A stretch of 45,545 bases of DNA from Gammaproteobacteria bacterium (GCA_026706595.1 JAPOYL010000006.1:1-45545); one strand, 5' to 3'. Counted from the first letter of the stretch, positions 7,983 through 17,066 are shown. The notes: generated by a model from the letters alone, not told the origin. Translations and numbers: made by a program.

Positions 7983-8671
7983 GGTATTCCCTCCTCGTGC
8001 AGCAGACCCTCCTCGATGCGGGTGCGTCGCACGCACCTGCGGGCAATTTCTGCATCGTGGGTAATGACGATAATGGTCGTCCCCTCTTCCCGGTTCAGGC
8101 GAACAAACAAGTCCATGATGTCGTTGCCGGTCGACTGGTCGAGGGCTCCGGTCGGCTCGTCCGCCAGCACGATGGCGGGTTTGCCGGCCAGTGCGCGGGC
8201 GATCGCGACCCGCTGCTGCTGCCCTCCGGACAACTGGTTCGGCCTGTGCTCGATACAATCTCCCATGCCGACCCGGTCCAGGGCTTCGGCGGCGCGCAGG
8301 CGGATTTCCGTGTTCTTCATGCCGCGATACACCAGGGGAATCCCGACGTTCTCCAGGGCGGTCAGGCGGGGCAGCAAGTAAAACGACTGGAATACGAAGC
8401 CGATGCTGGCATTGCGGATGGCTGACCTTTGGTCGTCCGACATGGCCAGAACCTCGCGCCCATCCAACATATACGAGCCGCTGCTGGGCGAGTCGAGCAG
8501 GCCGATGATGTTCATCAGGGTTGATTTACCTGACCCGGATGAGCCCATGATCGAAACCAGGTCGCCGGGGTTCACTTTCAGGTCGATGCCGCACAGGATC
8601 TGCACAGGCGCCGGGCCGACGACATAGGTTTTGTGAATGTCCGTGAGGTACAGCATCTCGTGCATGCCCAT
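7973..8671 (-). CDS. MacB/LolD-type ABC transporter ATPase
   Basis: A 232-residue ATPase with complete motifs: Walker A GSSGSGKS (about 43-50), Q-loop FVFQSF, signature LSGGQQQR, Walker B IVLADEP and switch His in VITHD. Sequence and length are typical of LolD/MacB ATPases. The ATG at 8671 has GGAGG six bases upstream; a GTG at 8674 is the alternative. It is the cytoplasmic motor of the neighbouring permease, with which it overlaps, and it follows the adaptor gene by 15 bases. The cargo cannot be read from this sequence. Confidence 0.95.
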   Translation of the reverse strand: MGMHEMLYLTDIHKTYVVGPAPVQILCGIDLKVNPGDLVSIMGSSGSGKSTLMNIIGLLDSPSSGSYMLDGREVLAMSDDQRSAIRNASIGFVFQSFYLLPRLTALENVGIPLVYRGMKNTEIRLRAAEALDRVGMGDCIEHRPNQLSGGQQQRVAIARALAGKPAIVLADEPTGALDQSTGNDIMDLFVRLNREEGTTIIVITHDAEIARRCVRRTRIEEGLLHEEGIPCS

Positions 8672-8686
8672 CACCGACCTCCGCGG

Positions 8687-10522
8687 TCAGATTCCGGAGA
8701 CGATGACTTCATCGCCGGCCTCGATGCCGCGCACGATCTCCGCCTCGTTCAGCGTCGTCGCACCGATCTCCACCGGCACCTGCCGTGCCGCACCATCTTC
8801 CTTGCTCCGAACGTGCAACCAGTACCGCCCCGGTTCACCCTGTATCGCGCCCAGCGGCACGAGCAGCGCTCCCGGCTCGTCCCGCACCACAACCTCAACC
8901 TCGACCGACATGCCCAACCGCAACCGCTGACGCTGCGTATCCGTGAGTCGATCAAGTTCTACAGTCACGCGGAACATGGGCACGCGATCGTCACTTGAGC
9001 GTTGCGACTGCGATGAGACCCGCATGATCTTTCCCTTCATCTCAAGGTCGGGAAAGGCAGCACCTGTCACACTGACCGGCTGACCCGGTCGCAGCTTCAC
9101 GATATCCACTTCGTCAACCAGACCGGCCACCGACAAACCGTCGATATCCCCGACGCTCAGCAGGTAATCCCCTTCGCTCACCGAACGCCCGACCGCCAGC
9201 AATTCCACACCGTTTCTTTCCTGCTCGTCCTGCCCGCCCCCGTGTTCAGGTTGCAAGACGATGCCGGAGACCGGTGCACGAACCACCGCGTCCGTCAAAA
9301 TCCTCTCCAGCTCCTGGGTACGTGATATCGCGTTCTCGAGCCTGAGCCGGGCTATCTGCATCGCGTCCGCGTCGGCCTTCGCGAGCACCAGAGCCAGATC
9401 CTTCTCTGCCGCTTCGTAGTTGATCTGCCAGGCATGGTACTGGCGCTTGGCGGCCTCGTGTTCCGACGCCGGAATAATCCCGCGCTCAAGCAGCAGGGCA
9501 GTCTCGGACAGCTTGTTCCTGCGCGCCTCGAGCTCCAGGCGGGCGCTGGCCACCGCGCGCCGGACGCGGCCCACCTCGGGGTTGTTCTCCCAGTCCTCGA
9601 GTTCCCTGACCCGCTCGCGCGCCTCGAGATACTCGGCCTGCCTGTCCCGGTACTCGCGATCAATCTCGGCCGTATCCAGCTCAACCAGGGACTGCCCGGC
9701 CAGTACCTGGCTGCCGTACTCAAAAAACAACCGCGCAACCTTGCCGTCGCTCGGGCTGGTCAACCGCACTTCCTCGCGTGGCGCGAGCCTGCCGACAAAG
9801 GACAGCGTCACAACCAGCCGGCGGGGCCCGACGGTTGCCGTGATTGTGTCTTCCCCCTGCATGCCCGACCAGTCGCCGGATATCTCCGCTGTGCCCTCCT
9901 GGAGCGCCGGTCCCGTCCCGTCCCGGACATACCAGGCCGCGCCGAGAAAAAAGACCACTACGAGCAGCATGACGGCGGTGCGCACTGCCTGCACCTTCTT
10001 CAGGGCTGAATCCAGTGCCTTGTTTTTCTCCTCGATATCGCGATAGGCATCCCGCAACTTGACATTCTGCTCACTGGTTGACTCCACCAGTTGCTGTTCG
10101 GCCTTTCGCAACGCCTCAATTTCGGTGATGTCGTCGAATACGACGACGATGCCGATTTTGCGGGTTTCACCGTCCTTGGTTCCGGTCAGGTATGACGTCA
10201 TCATCTCGAGCGACTGCGTTGCGCCAGCGCCAAGATCCACTTCCACGGTCGACCGTGAACCCACCGCATCGTCGTACACCGCTGCAAGCACGGTGTCGTT
10301 GAAATCTTCCAGACCCTTGCGCTGCAGGAAAACCTCGGCAAACAGCTTGCCCTGGACTTCAGCGCGGGGCAGCCCCAGCAAGCGCGCCGCGGCAGGGTTG
10401 AAAAGAACGATACGGGCATCGGAATCGACCGTGATCACCCCTTCGCTCATGCTTTCCAGCACGTTGTGGTGAAGCAGGGAAGCCCGGTTAGCGTCCGGCT
10501 CGGGTGAGGGTTCCGTGGTCAT
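8687..10522 (-). CDS. Periplasmic adaptor (MacA/HlyD type) with an N-terminal cytoplasmic PAS domain
   Basis: The 611-residue protein has an unusual architecture. A PAS domain covers about residues 18-135 (GVITVDSDARIVLFNPAA, ending in DDITEIEALRK as in sensor kinases). A coiled coil follows (136-178), then one TM helix (181-199), then a canonical adaptor: beta-barrel and lipoyl halves (VRLTSPSDGKV, VRAPVSGIV) around a long alpha-hairpin (about 290-420), and a membrane-proximal domain ending GDEVIVSGI. By topology the PAS domain is cytoplasmic and the adaptor is periplasmic. Adaptors normally have only a short N-terminus, so this suggests that a cytoplasmic signal might gate or position the pump. 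The start overlaps the TolC-like gene's stop as ATGA, and the operon order is channel, adaptor, ATPase, permease. Confidence 0.92.
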   Translation of the reverse strand: MTTEPSPEPDANRASLLHHNVLESMSEGVITVDSDARIVLFNPAAARLLGLPRAEVQGKLFAEVFLQRKGLEDFNDTVLAAVYDDAVGSRSTVEVDLGAGATQSLEMMTSYLTGTKDGETRKIGIVVVFDDITEIEALRKAEQQLVESTSEQNVKLRDAYRDIEEKNKALDSALKKVQAVRTAVMLLVVVFFLGAAWYVRDGTGPALQEGTAEISGDWSGMQGEDTITATVGPRRLVVTLSFVGRLAPREEVRLTSPSDGKVARLFFEYGSQVLAGQSLVELDTAEIDREYRDRQAEYLEARERVRELEDWENNPEVGRVRRAVASARLELEARRNKLSETALLLERGIIPASEHEAAKRQYHAWQINYEAAEKDLALVLAKADADAMQIARLRLENAISRTQELERILTDAVVRAPVSGIVLQPEHGGGQDEQERNGVELLAVGRSVSEGDYLLSVGDIDGLSVAGLVDEVDIVKLRPGQPVSVTGAAFPDLEMKGKIMRVSSQSQRSSDDRVPMFRVTVELDRLTDTQRQRLRLGMSVEVEVVVRDEPGALLVPLGAIQGEPGRYWLHVRSKEDGAARQVPVEIGATTLNEAEIVRGIEAGDEVIVSGI

Positions 10523-11994
10523 TCACCCGCCATCCCGACGGCCGTCGTCTCGATCCCGATCTTCCAGGTGTCCAGTGTCGTCCCCTGTATGCGGTCCAGC
10601 ACCGTCAACGCATTGAGATAGGCAACGATCGCGTCGTTTTCAGCGTTCTGGCTTCGAACCAGATCATCTTCGAATTCGACCAGACGGAAATTTGTAGACA
10701 AACCGGAATTCAGCTTGATCCGTTCAATCTCCAGTTTCCGCTCGGCCAGCTCCCGCGCCTGACGGGCAAGGGCCACGTGCCGGAACTGCACCTCGACGTC
10801 GCGTACGCCAGCGCGTACCTCGATGTCTATCGACTGGTACAGTTCGGCGATACGCAGCTTGGACTGCTGCAAGGAGAACCATGCCCGTTGCTGGTCGCGC
10901 CGCAGGCCGTCTGCATTCACGCCCAGGGGAATGTTCAGGCTGAGCCTCACCCGGTAGTCGTCGTCAAACCGGCTGTACGCTTCCGAAAGCGAACGGCCGC
11001 TGTGCATGAAGTTCGCGGAAGAGGTGAGGTTCAGCTCCCACCATCGCGCATTATCGGCAACCAGCAGGGCGGTCTCCGCGTTTTCCTTGCTCAGCTGCGA
11101 CTGGAGGTAATCCGGGCGGTTTTGCAACGCCAGCGCCACACCCATGTCCGCATCGTGTGTTTGTGCGTCAACCTGCAAGGTCTCGGTCGGGCGAATCCGT
11201 GTGCGGCTGTCGATCTCCAGGATGTCGATCAGGGCCAGGCGGGAGTCATTCAGCGCATCGCGGGTTTCAATCAGGTTCAGCTCCCGCTCCGCAATGTTTG
11301 CCTCGCTCTGGATGATCTCGTGCTCGGCCATTCTGCCGGTGTCGATCAGGACCCGGTTTACCGCCAGCAGGTCGCGGGCCCGCTGCAGCGAGCGCTCACT
11401 GATCTCCACTGCGCGCATGGACCGGATGAGGTTGCGGTACGCATAAATGGTCTGGGTGACGATTTCTATGATCGCCGATTTGAAGCTGAGGAAGCCGATC
11501 TGCTCCATGCGCCGGGCAGTCACGAGATCGGCGCTGCCGACCGCGGTGCCGCCGCCCTTCAGCAGCGGCTGGGCGAACTCGAGCGTGATGAACTGCGACG
11601 CCTCGTCCCGATCCGTAACCCGGTTGTTGGCGCTCAGGCTCAACGTGCCCCCGGTGGGGATGCGCAGGGTTACCTTGGGCGAGACGCCGAGCACGGAAAC
11701 GGACTCCCGACCGAGTGCAGTGGTCGTCGAATCGTGTTCTGCGGAGAAATCTATACCGGGAGTAAGACGAAACTCGTCTTCGGAATCTTGCAGAGAAAGT
11801 TTCTGTGCGAGACGGTCGAGGCGGCCGGTGGCAAGATCCCGGTTGTTCTGAACGGCCAGCAAAATGGCTTCGTTGAGCGTGAGCTGGCGTTCGGGCAAGG
11901 CGTTCAAGGGTGGTGCTGCAGTGGCTGGAAGCCCAGCCAGTACAGTCACCAGCAAAGGCAGGACGGCTCGCAGCCACGCCTTGAAACTGCCCAT
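10519..11994 (-). CDS. TolC-family outer-membrane channel
   Basis: The ATG at 11994 gives a 491-residue protein with a clear signal peptide (cleavage near PATAAPP) and is preceded by GGTGGGGG; a TTG at 12042 is a weaker alternative. The first helix carries LTLNEAILLAVQNNRDL and the repeat halves have typical periplasmic coiled-coil segments (NRVLIDTGRMAEHEI; ERIKLNSGLSTNFRLVEFEDDL). TolC proteins trimerise to form the outer-membrane duct of tripartite exporters. It is the first gene of the exporter operon, downstream of the candidate regulatory element at 12194-12258, with a leader of about 190 bases. Confidence 0.94.
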   Translation of the reverse strand: MGSFKAWLRAVLPLLVTVLAGLPATAAPPLNALPERQLTLNEAILLAVQNNRDLATGRLDRLAQKLSLQDSEDEFRLTPGIDFSAEHDSTTTALGRESVSVLGVSPKVTLRIPTGGTLSLSANNRVTDRDEASQFITLEFAQPLLKGGGTAVGSADLVTARRMEQIGFLSFKSAIIEIVTQTIYAYRNLIRSMRAVEISERSLQRARDLLAVNRVLIDTGRMAEHEIIQSEANIAERELNLIETRDALNDSRLALIDILEIDSRTRIRPTETLQVDAQTHDADMGVALALQNRPDYLQSQLSKENAETALLVADNARWWELNLTSSANFMHSGRSLSEAYSRFDDDYRVRLSLNIPLGVNADGLRRDQQRAWFSLQQSKLRIAELYQSIDIEVRAGVRDVEVQFRHVALARQARELAERKLEIERIKLNSGLSTNFRLVEFEDDLVRSQNAENDAIVAYLNALTVLDRIQGTTLDTWKIGIETTAVGMAGE

Positions 11995-12193
11995 CTGCCC
12001 CCACCAGCTCAATTGCTTCAATGGATTAGTGAATAAGAGCAAGACCAGATGCTGTGCACTGGAGTCTTTCCTTGCCCGGTCTTCAAGGCAGTAAATAGTT
12101 CACGGTATACGCACTCCGTTGCTGAAACTGTCTAACCTTCATAGCACGGCATACCTGTAGACACGCCACGGTGAACGGGCAGTGTATTCATCG

Positions 12194-12258
12194 ACTGTAG
12201 CAAAATCTTTGTGAACGTTGTGTGAAATAAATGGAGATAACGTGATCATGGCGTGAAC
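12194..12258 (-). promoter_or_regulatory. Candidate OmpR-type promoter of the exporter operon (element B)
   Basis: Read on the minus strand, TCA boxes start at 12256, 12245, 12225 and 12214 (spacings 11, 20, 11). The last pair reads TTCAC-N6-TTCAC. TGC then TACAGT (12202-12194) is a candidate extended -10. The spacing is identical to element C and differs by one base from element A. The 11995-12193 leader holds nothing else that I recognise. Confidence 0.72.
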
Positions 12259-12340
12259 TTATCGGTGGCACCCGGGACTGCCACCGCGTTCTTGCTTGGC
12301 TCTTCCATGCCAGCAGGCGGGAACCCCATGCAAGGAGCGG

Positions 12341-13894
12341 CTATCGTTTCAATACCGCCTTGCCCATGCCACCGCCAAAACGACCGGCATCGTCGCCCGC
12401 GCGGGACAGTGGCGAGGTGGCGGCGGAGATCGAGCGTCCGACCTGCAAGCCCGCCCAGGTCATCATGGCACTCCACAACAATGGCAGGCCGAGGTACAGG
12501 CTGGTGGTGATCATGTTGAGCAGCATGCGCTTGAGGTCGTGCTCGCCCGGATTGGCGAACACCTGCAGGAAGACATTGACGTCCGGATACATGGACAGGA
12601 TCAGGTTCTGGTCCACCCACAGGGCCAGGTACCACAGCACGCTCCAGAACTTGACGGTGAAGATCGCAAGCGCACAGGTGACCATCATCGACAGCGAATA
12701 CCGCGACAGCACGACCACCATCGGCAACAGTGCGTAGATGCCGAGCAGCAACACCGCCTGCACCATGGGCAGGGCCTGCAGCACCGTGGTGACGGTGACG
12801 GAAAACAGTGCTGAGGCGGTCACGATCCCGCCGGCGGCAAGACCCCCCTTGAGCCACTGCTCGGTGGTGCCGAGCCAGCCTGCGTGCCCGGAATTTCGCG
12901 CCACCAGATCGTTGTTCGACCACACCGGGGGCGCATTCGCCAGCACGGCGCGCGCCGCGGTATCCAGGTGCTGCTCGTGGGCCAGTGCCGGGGCGACCGA
13001 CACCACCAGCCCGGAGAATCCCGCCGAGGTGAGATCCGCCTGCGCCACCAGTTTCCGGCGCAGCCCGATGCCGGCCTCTTCCCACCATTGCTTGCACCAG
13101 GGCTTGCCCCAGCGAGGCGCACTGCCCGGCGGGTATTCGCTGTCGCGCACCGCATCGAAGGTCCAGCCCGGCACCGGCATGGAAGGCCGAAGCGCATCGT
13201 AGTAGCCGGGGGTCTCGCGGTAGACGTGCGAACCCATCCAGTCCGGGTCGCCGGGGCCGTAGGTGCCCAGCAATGACTGGACGGCGGGACTGGTCGGGCG
13301 CTCGGCAAGATATTTTGAGCGGGCCACCACATAACACTGGCTGAAGAAATCGCCTGTCTCGCGGCGCAGCGCGGGATCGGCGATGGTAGCCAGGCGGGCC
13401 TGCTGCTCGTAGGTGCGAAGGTCGCTGGCCGAAGGCAGGCCCTCGACCACGGCATGGTTGAGTCCCGAGGTGATTGCGAGCACCGCGTACCACCAGACCG
13501 GCACATGCACCTGGCTCGGGGCCCCGGCAAAGCCGGAGGTGCCGAAGCTGCTTTGCGGGCTCGCCACGGTAGCAGTGACCGGGCTCGGGTCGAGCAGGCT
13601 CGGCGGCGGCGTATAGGCCAGCGTGGTGGCCTCAAGCGGTGCCAGGGCCGCGGGCTGACCCGCCAGCACCACCACCAGCAGGGCCATGAACAGCTGGATT
13701 TCCATGCGCCGCAGGGACAATGCGGGAGCGCTGCCGAACTCACCGCCTTCGGCCGGCTCTCGCCAGTGGTCGATGAGGATGCCGAGGAAAGGCAGGAACA
13801 CGATGCCGGTCCCGACCAGCACTTCCCAGAAGATGTTGTAGAAGGTCCAGCCGAACAAGGTGGTGAACAGCTCGAGGTAGCTGTCGACGCTCAT
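12341..13894 (-). CDS. TraG N-terminal-domain conjugation protein (ICE type G module)
   Basis: A 517-residue inner-membrane protein. The ATG at 13894 overlaps the upstream stop as ATGA. An N-terminal TM region around residues 15-35 and another near 60-85 are followed by a long periplasmic part (Trp/Tyr/Pro rich, with WKQWW-like clusters and cysteine residues). Several C-terminal TM segments follow, such as VTTVLQALPMVQAVLLLGIYALLPMVVVL. This matches the TraG-N proteins of GI-type ICEs, which help mating-pair stabilisation. In such elements this gene follows the PFL_4711-type gene and a small hypothetical gene, exactly as here. Downstream ICE genes are absent: the neighbouring operon is unrelated. 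Confidence 0.85.
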   Translation of the reverse strand: MSVDSYLELFTTLFGWTFYNIFWEVLVGTGIVFLPFLGILIDHWREPAEGGEFGSAPALSLRRMEIQLFMALLVVVLAGQPAALAPLEATTLAYTPPPSLLDPSPVTATVASPQSSFGTSGFAGAPSQVHVPVWWYAVLAITSGLNHAVVEGLPSASDLRTYEQQARLATIADPALRRETGDFFSQCYVVARSKYLAERPTSPAVQSLLGTYGPGDPDWMGSHVYRETPGYYDALRPSMPVPGWTFDAVRDSEYPPGSAPRWGKPWCKQWWEEAGIGLRRKLVAQADLTSAGFSGLVVSVAPALAHEQHLDTAARAVLANAPPVWSNNDLVARNSGHAGWLGTTEQWLKGGLAAGGIVTASALFSVTVTTVLQALPMVQAVLLLGIYALLPMVVVLSRYSLSMMVTCALAIFTVKFWSVLWYLALWVDQNLILSMYPDVNVFLQVFANPGEHDLKRMLLNMITTSLYLGLPLLWSAMMTWAGLQVGRSISAATSPLSRAGDDAGRFGGGMGKAVLKR

Positions 13895-14238
13895 GTGCCC
13901 ACCCCAGCCGCAATGAAATGGCGCAACAACTGTTGGCCAAGCAGCGCCTCGATCACGACCAGCCAGGCAACCAAGCGCCAGTGCCGGGCCAGGCGGTGTT
14001 TCAAAACATGCACACTGATGCGCCCTGCGCGATGCCACAGATGCAGGAACAGGAATCCGCCGACAGCGACCAGGGCCAGCGCACCGATCCTAGCTGCAGT
14101 CAGGAGCGGCTGCCAAGATTCTAGGCGCGCCTGAACGCTGAGCACGGATGAGACCTGCACCGAGTGCCAGAGCACAAATCCTGTGATCGCTGCCAGCGCC
14201 AGTGCCAGCAGGCTCAGCCAAACGCGTGCCATGCGCAT
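13891..14238 (-). CDS. Small membrane protein of the ICE module
   Basis: A 115-residue protein starting at one of two adjacent ATGs (14238 or 14232), seven bases after the PFL_4711-type gene. It has a TM segment near the N-terminus (WLSLLALALAAITGFVLW), a second around residue 55 (GALALVAVGGFLFLHLW) and probably a third near 90-105. I do not recognise a named family. A hypothetical membrane protein at this position is common in type-G ICE modules, and the ATGA overlap with the TraG-like gene shows translational coupling. Confidence 0.75.
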   Translation of the reverse strand: MRMARVWLSLLALALAAITGFVLWHSVQVSSVLSVQARLESWQPLLTAARIGALALVAVGGFLFLHLWHRAGRISVHVLKHRLARHWRLVAWLVVIEALLGQQLLRHFIAAGVGT

Positions 14239-14245
14239 GCGCAGA

Positions 14246-15583
14246 TCAGGGCACCCGGCCACGCACCAGGGGCCTTGGATCAACGGTGGATCCTTCGGGG
14301 ACCCGAAGGGATGCGCGCCTTCGCGCTTGTGCGCGCTCAAGCAACACGCCGGCGGTCTCGGAGACGATTTCGCGGCGCACGCGGGTCTCAAACAGCAGGC
14401 TCTCGATCTCGCGGTCGAGTTCCGCGATCGAGGCATCGGCATGCTCGCGGGCGACCTCGGTCGCGTAGACCTCGGGGACCTGGCGGCCGGTCAGCAAAAG
14501 GCGTCGTGCAAGCAGGGCCTTCTCCACCGTGCGCGCGGTGCTGATCTCGGACACCAGGCGGCCCATGACCAGCGATTGCTCGGCGACCGGCATCTCCCGG
14601 ACCGCCTCGATCAGCTGCCTCGTGACGGCCACCCCGGGGGCTGCAACCTGCTCCAGGTTGGCCAGGGTCGGCGGACTTGCCCCGCTGACCAGGCGCTGCA
14701 GCTCGAGCGTCACCGTGCCCGATTCCTGGTGCAACTTGGGCAACAGCCCGGTGCCCGGGATGCTGTCCTTGCGGCAGGTGTCGCAGGTGGTCACGATGTT
14801 CTCGCCGACCACATCCACCACCCAGCGCTGTGCCTCGGCCGGGGTCGTCCAGACCTCGGGCAGGCGCGAACCCGGCAAGGGCGGGGCCGCAGTGCTCGCG
14901 GTGACCGGGCGGTTCAGGTTGATATTGTAGCCGGCCTTTACGATGTCACCGGTGAACTCCAGTACTGGCTGGGCCGAACCTCCGGCCAGCCCGCCGATCC
15001 AGGGCACGCCGTTGTCGCCGTTGGCCGCCTCCACGGAAGCCTGTGCACTCACCGCATCGTTGCCGCCGATGCCCATCTCGCGCTTCCAGTCATTACCCTT
15101 GGACAAGACGATGAGATCGGCATAGGGGTTCTTGCCCTGGGCGATCTCGGTTTCCATCTGCTGGCAGGACTTGGTGGCGAGCGACAGGGTTTCCTCGGCC
15201 TTGATCAGCGCGTTCTGGAACAGGTCGTACAATCCCGGGTTAGCGCGCTGCAGAATCAGGGCCGGCAATGCGGCCAGCGCTGCGGTCGCAGCATTGGTCA
15301 TGGCCCCCATCATGCGATCCACCCCAGCGCCGATTTCATTGAGCGTATTGGTGACGGCGACCACCGGGTCGAACTGGGCGCAGCTGTAGCCAAGCCCCAG
15401 TTGCGCCGAGCCACCGAGGGTAACCGAGACCACCGACGGGTTGGCCGGCCGGGAGATCGGGCGTGCGCCGCCGATCTCGTAGTACCAGAAACCGTCTTCG
15501 GTCGGGGCCATGACGGCGTGCAGGCCCACCGGCATGCACAGGACGGCAAGTGCAATTCCCAAGCGAGACCCCCGAAGACTCAT
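14246..15583 (-). CDS. Integrating conjugative element protein, PFL_4711 family
   Basis: A 445-residue secreted or periplasmic protein with a signal peptide (MSLRGSRLGIALAVLCMPVGLHA). Features include TCDTCRKDSIPGTGLL in the middle, GGSAQLGLGYSCAQFDP near residue 60 and a charged helical C-terminus. This agrees with the PFL_4711-type (TIGR03755) proteins found only in integrating conjugative elements. They belong to the mating-pair formation apparatus, though their exact role is not known. It overlaps its upstream neighbour by four bases (ATGA), so it is translated in the same operon. Confidence 0.88.
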   Translation of the reverse strand: MSLRGSRLGIALAVLCMPVGLHAVMAPTEDGFWYYEIGGARPISRPANPSVVSVTLGGSAQLGLGYSCAQFDPVVAVTNTLNEIGAGVDRMMGAMTNAATAALAALPALILQRANPGLYDLFQNALIKAEETLSLATKSCQQMETEIAQGKNPYADLIVLSKGNDWKREMGIGGNDAVSAQASVEAANGDNGVPWIGGLAGGSAQPVLEFTGDIVKAGYNINLNRPVTASTAAPPLPGSRLPEVWTTPAEAQRWVVDVVGENIVTTCDTCRKDSIPGTGLLPKLHQESGTVTLELQRLVSGASPPTLANLEQVAAPGVAVTRQLIEAVREMPVAEQSLVMGRLVSEISTARTVEKALLARRLLLTGRQVPEVYATEVAREHADASIAELDREIESLLFETRVRREIVSETAGVLLERAQARRRASLRVPEGSTVDPRPLVRGRVP

Positions 15584-16590
15584 GGCGGGTAGGCCATCCA
15601 GTCAACGTTGAACAGGAACCACTGCCCGCGGCGCCTGCAGCACTGGTAGGGGCGCCACAGGGTCCAGGCATAGTCCCCGCCCGCATCCACGAGCCCACCG
15701 CCCCAGCTTGTGGCGTCTCCCCGGTCATCGTCGCCGAACACATCACAGCCGGATTCGGGCTCGGGCAACAGCCGCTGCCATTGACCGCTGCGCCCGTCGC
15801 CCTCGATGAGCGCACCCGGCGGCCACATGCGTTGACCGGAAGCGGACGATCCTGCAAGTGCGACGTAGACATGCGGCTGCAGGGACCGGGTGACGATATC
15901 GCTGGCACGTTGTGCGATCACGGCCGCGGCCTTGGGCTCATCGGATTGCGTGATCCAGCCGATTCGTGGGTACACGGACCCCCAGGTCTGCAAGGCGCCC
16001 GTACCGATCTCGCGAAGCCCCGGGACCAGGCTTGCCGGATACAGCGTCTCCGGCAGTGCAGAGCGCCAGGCCAGCGCATCGATGCCGGACTGGAAGTACG
16101 GCACGAAGGGACGGGCCTGCGAGCCGCACATCAATCCCGGTACCGGCAGTTGCGTGAGCGGGTGGCCAATCGCATCGGCCTCGCGAAACATCAGGTTCGT
16201 GTGCGAACGTGGAGAGCCTTCGGTGCGGTTGCCAGCACTTCCGGGTGCGACCGAAAGCAGCGAACCCAGCAGCCCGCGAACGGCGGCCTTTTGTGCAATG
16301 CCGAGGGTCGCGCGGATCTCGCGCCAGGGATTTCCGCCGAGCTCGTTGTAGCTTGCGACCACCAGGTCCGGGTTGTAGTGACCGATCTTGAGCGAGCTGC
16401 GCACCCGACAGCCCCGCCACGAACAGCGAAGCCAGAAACAGGTGCCGATCGGCATCCACTGCATGCAGGAGGGAGCGGCGGCCGTGGTGCGGGCAAGGAT
16501 CTGCGCGGTGTTGATGGAGCCGCCCGGGGCCGGGCCCGAAAGACCTGTGAAAAGAACCAGTACCAGAATACAGGACCAGGTTCTGTTCAT
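15580..16590 (-). CDS. Integrating conjugative element protein, PFL_4710 family (TraU-like)
   Basis: A 336-residue exported protein with signal peptide (ILVLVLFTGLSGPAPG) and many cysteines (CMQWMPIGTCFWLRC, GLMCG, YQCCRRRG). The combination of CMQW-PIGTC, the HYNPDLVV stretch and a cysteine-containing C-terminus is typical of TraU-like proteins, PFL_4710 (TIGR03756) subgroup. TraU proteins act in the periplasm during F-like pilus assembly and DNA transfer. Gene order and ATGA overlaps on both sides match intact type-G ICEs, so this segment itself shows no decay. Confidence 0.87.
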   Translation of the reverse strand: MNRTWSCILVLVLFTGLSGPAPGGSINTAQILARTTAAAPSCMQWMPIGTCFWLRCSWRGCRVRSSLKIGHYNPDLVVASYNELGGNPWREIRATLGIAQKAAVRGLLGSLLSVAPGSAGNRTEGSPRSHTNLMFREADAIGHPLTQLPVPGLMCGSQARPFVPYFQSGIDALAWRSALPETLYPASLVPGLREIGTGALQTWGSVYPRIGWITQSDEPKAAAVIAQRASDIVTRSLQPHVYVALAGSSASGQRMWPPGALIEGDGRSGQWQRLLPEPESGCDVFGDDDRGDATSWGGGLVDAGGDYAWTLWRPYQCCRRRGQWFLFNVDWMAYPP

Positions 16591-17066
16591 GGCCTATGCC
16601 TGCGCCGGTAGTGCGCCAGGGCGGCTTCGAGGTCGGTAAGGCCGTACACGACCAGCTGGCCGTCGAACACCATGGCCGGGTAGCGGTCGATTCCGTAGTG
16701 TACCGCCCTTGCCAGGCCGACGGTCGTACGCTGCAGCCGTGCACGGTCTGTCCTGCTGAGTTGGTAGATCCGCTCAAGCGCCTGGCGGCGCGCCTGCCCA
16801 GAGTCAGAGGGTAAATTTTTGGAAATTCGCACCTCGAAGTGATGGATTTCGTCAAGCTGGTAAATACGAACTTCGAGTCCGTTGCGCCTTACATCGGATG
16901 ATAGGTGCTGTTGGCCTATAATATGAAGTTCTGAGTCCGTGAATACCTCAATCAGTTGTAGCTTTTTTGCCTCGGCATGAAGGCAAGGCGAACAGAGGAA
17001 CACTGTCAGTGTGCAGGATAGCAGCATGACCCGAACGGACACCGTTTCGAATAGGCGGTTTCTCAT
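16587..17066 (-). CDS. Integrating conjugative element protein, PFL_4709 family
   Basis: With the ATG at 17066 the protein has 159 residues and a signal peptide (RVMLLSCTLTVFLCSPCLHA). The rest shows KLQLIEVFTDSELHI, a helical middle, and the conserved end VHYGIDRYPAMVFDGQLVVYGLTDLEAAL, which resembles the thioredoxin-like TrbC/TraF-type fold used by PFL_4709 (TIGR03757) proteins. The usual upstream partners in the ICE are missing: the next gene is vsr, divergently oriented. The module was therefore cut here, or the defence genes were inserted at this point. An upstream ATG at 17141 is less likely because it would bury the signal peptide. Confidence 0.85.
   Translation of the reverse strand: MRNRLFETVSVRVMLLSCTLTVFLCSPCLHAEAKKLQLIEVFTDSELHIIGQQHLSSDVRRNGLEVRIYQLDEIHHFEVRISKNLPSDSGQARRQALERIYQLSRTDRARLQRTTVGLARAVHYGIDRYPAMVFDGQLVVYGLTDLEAALAHYRRRHRP

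Noticed and set aside
7983-8258. N-terminal extension of the permease frame
   Set aside because: It overlaps the ATPase gene, and the GTG at 7982 has an ideal ribosome site directly before a MacB-like N-terminus.
7047-8381. 444-codon plus-strand frame across the exporter genes
   Set aside because: It lies opposite two well-defined ABC transporter genes and has low-complexity Gln/Asp/His content.
10504-12036. 510-codon plus-strand frame opposite the TolC-like gene
   Set aside because: The minus-strand TolC family match is clear; this is a shadow frame.
12246-13493. Second minus-strand frame overlapping the TraG-like gene
   Set aside because: It is Gly/Arg-rich and has no membrane pattern, while the other frame shows the TraG-N topology.
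15550-16611. Plus-strand frame opposite the PFL_4710-type gene
   Set aside because: The minus-strand gene fits ICE gene order with ATGA overlaps on both sides.
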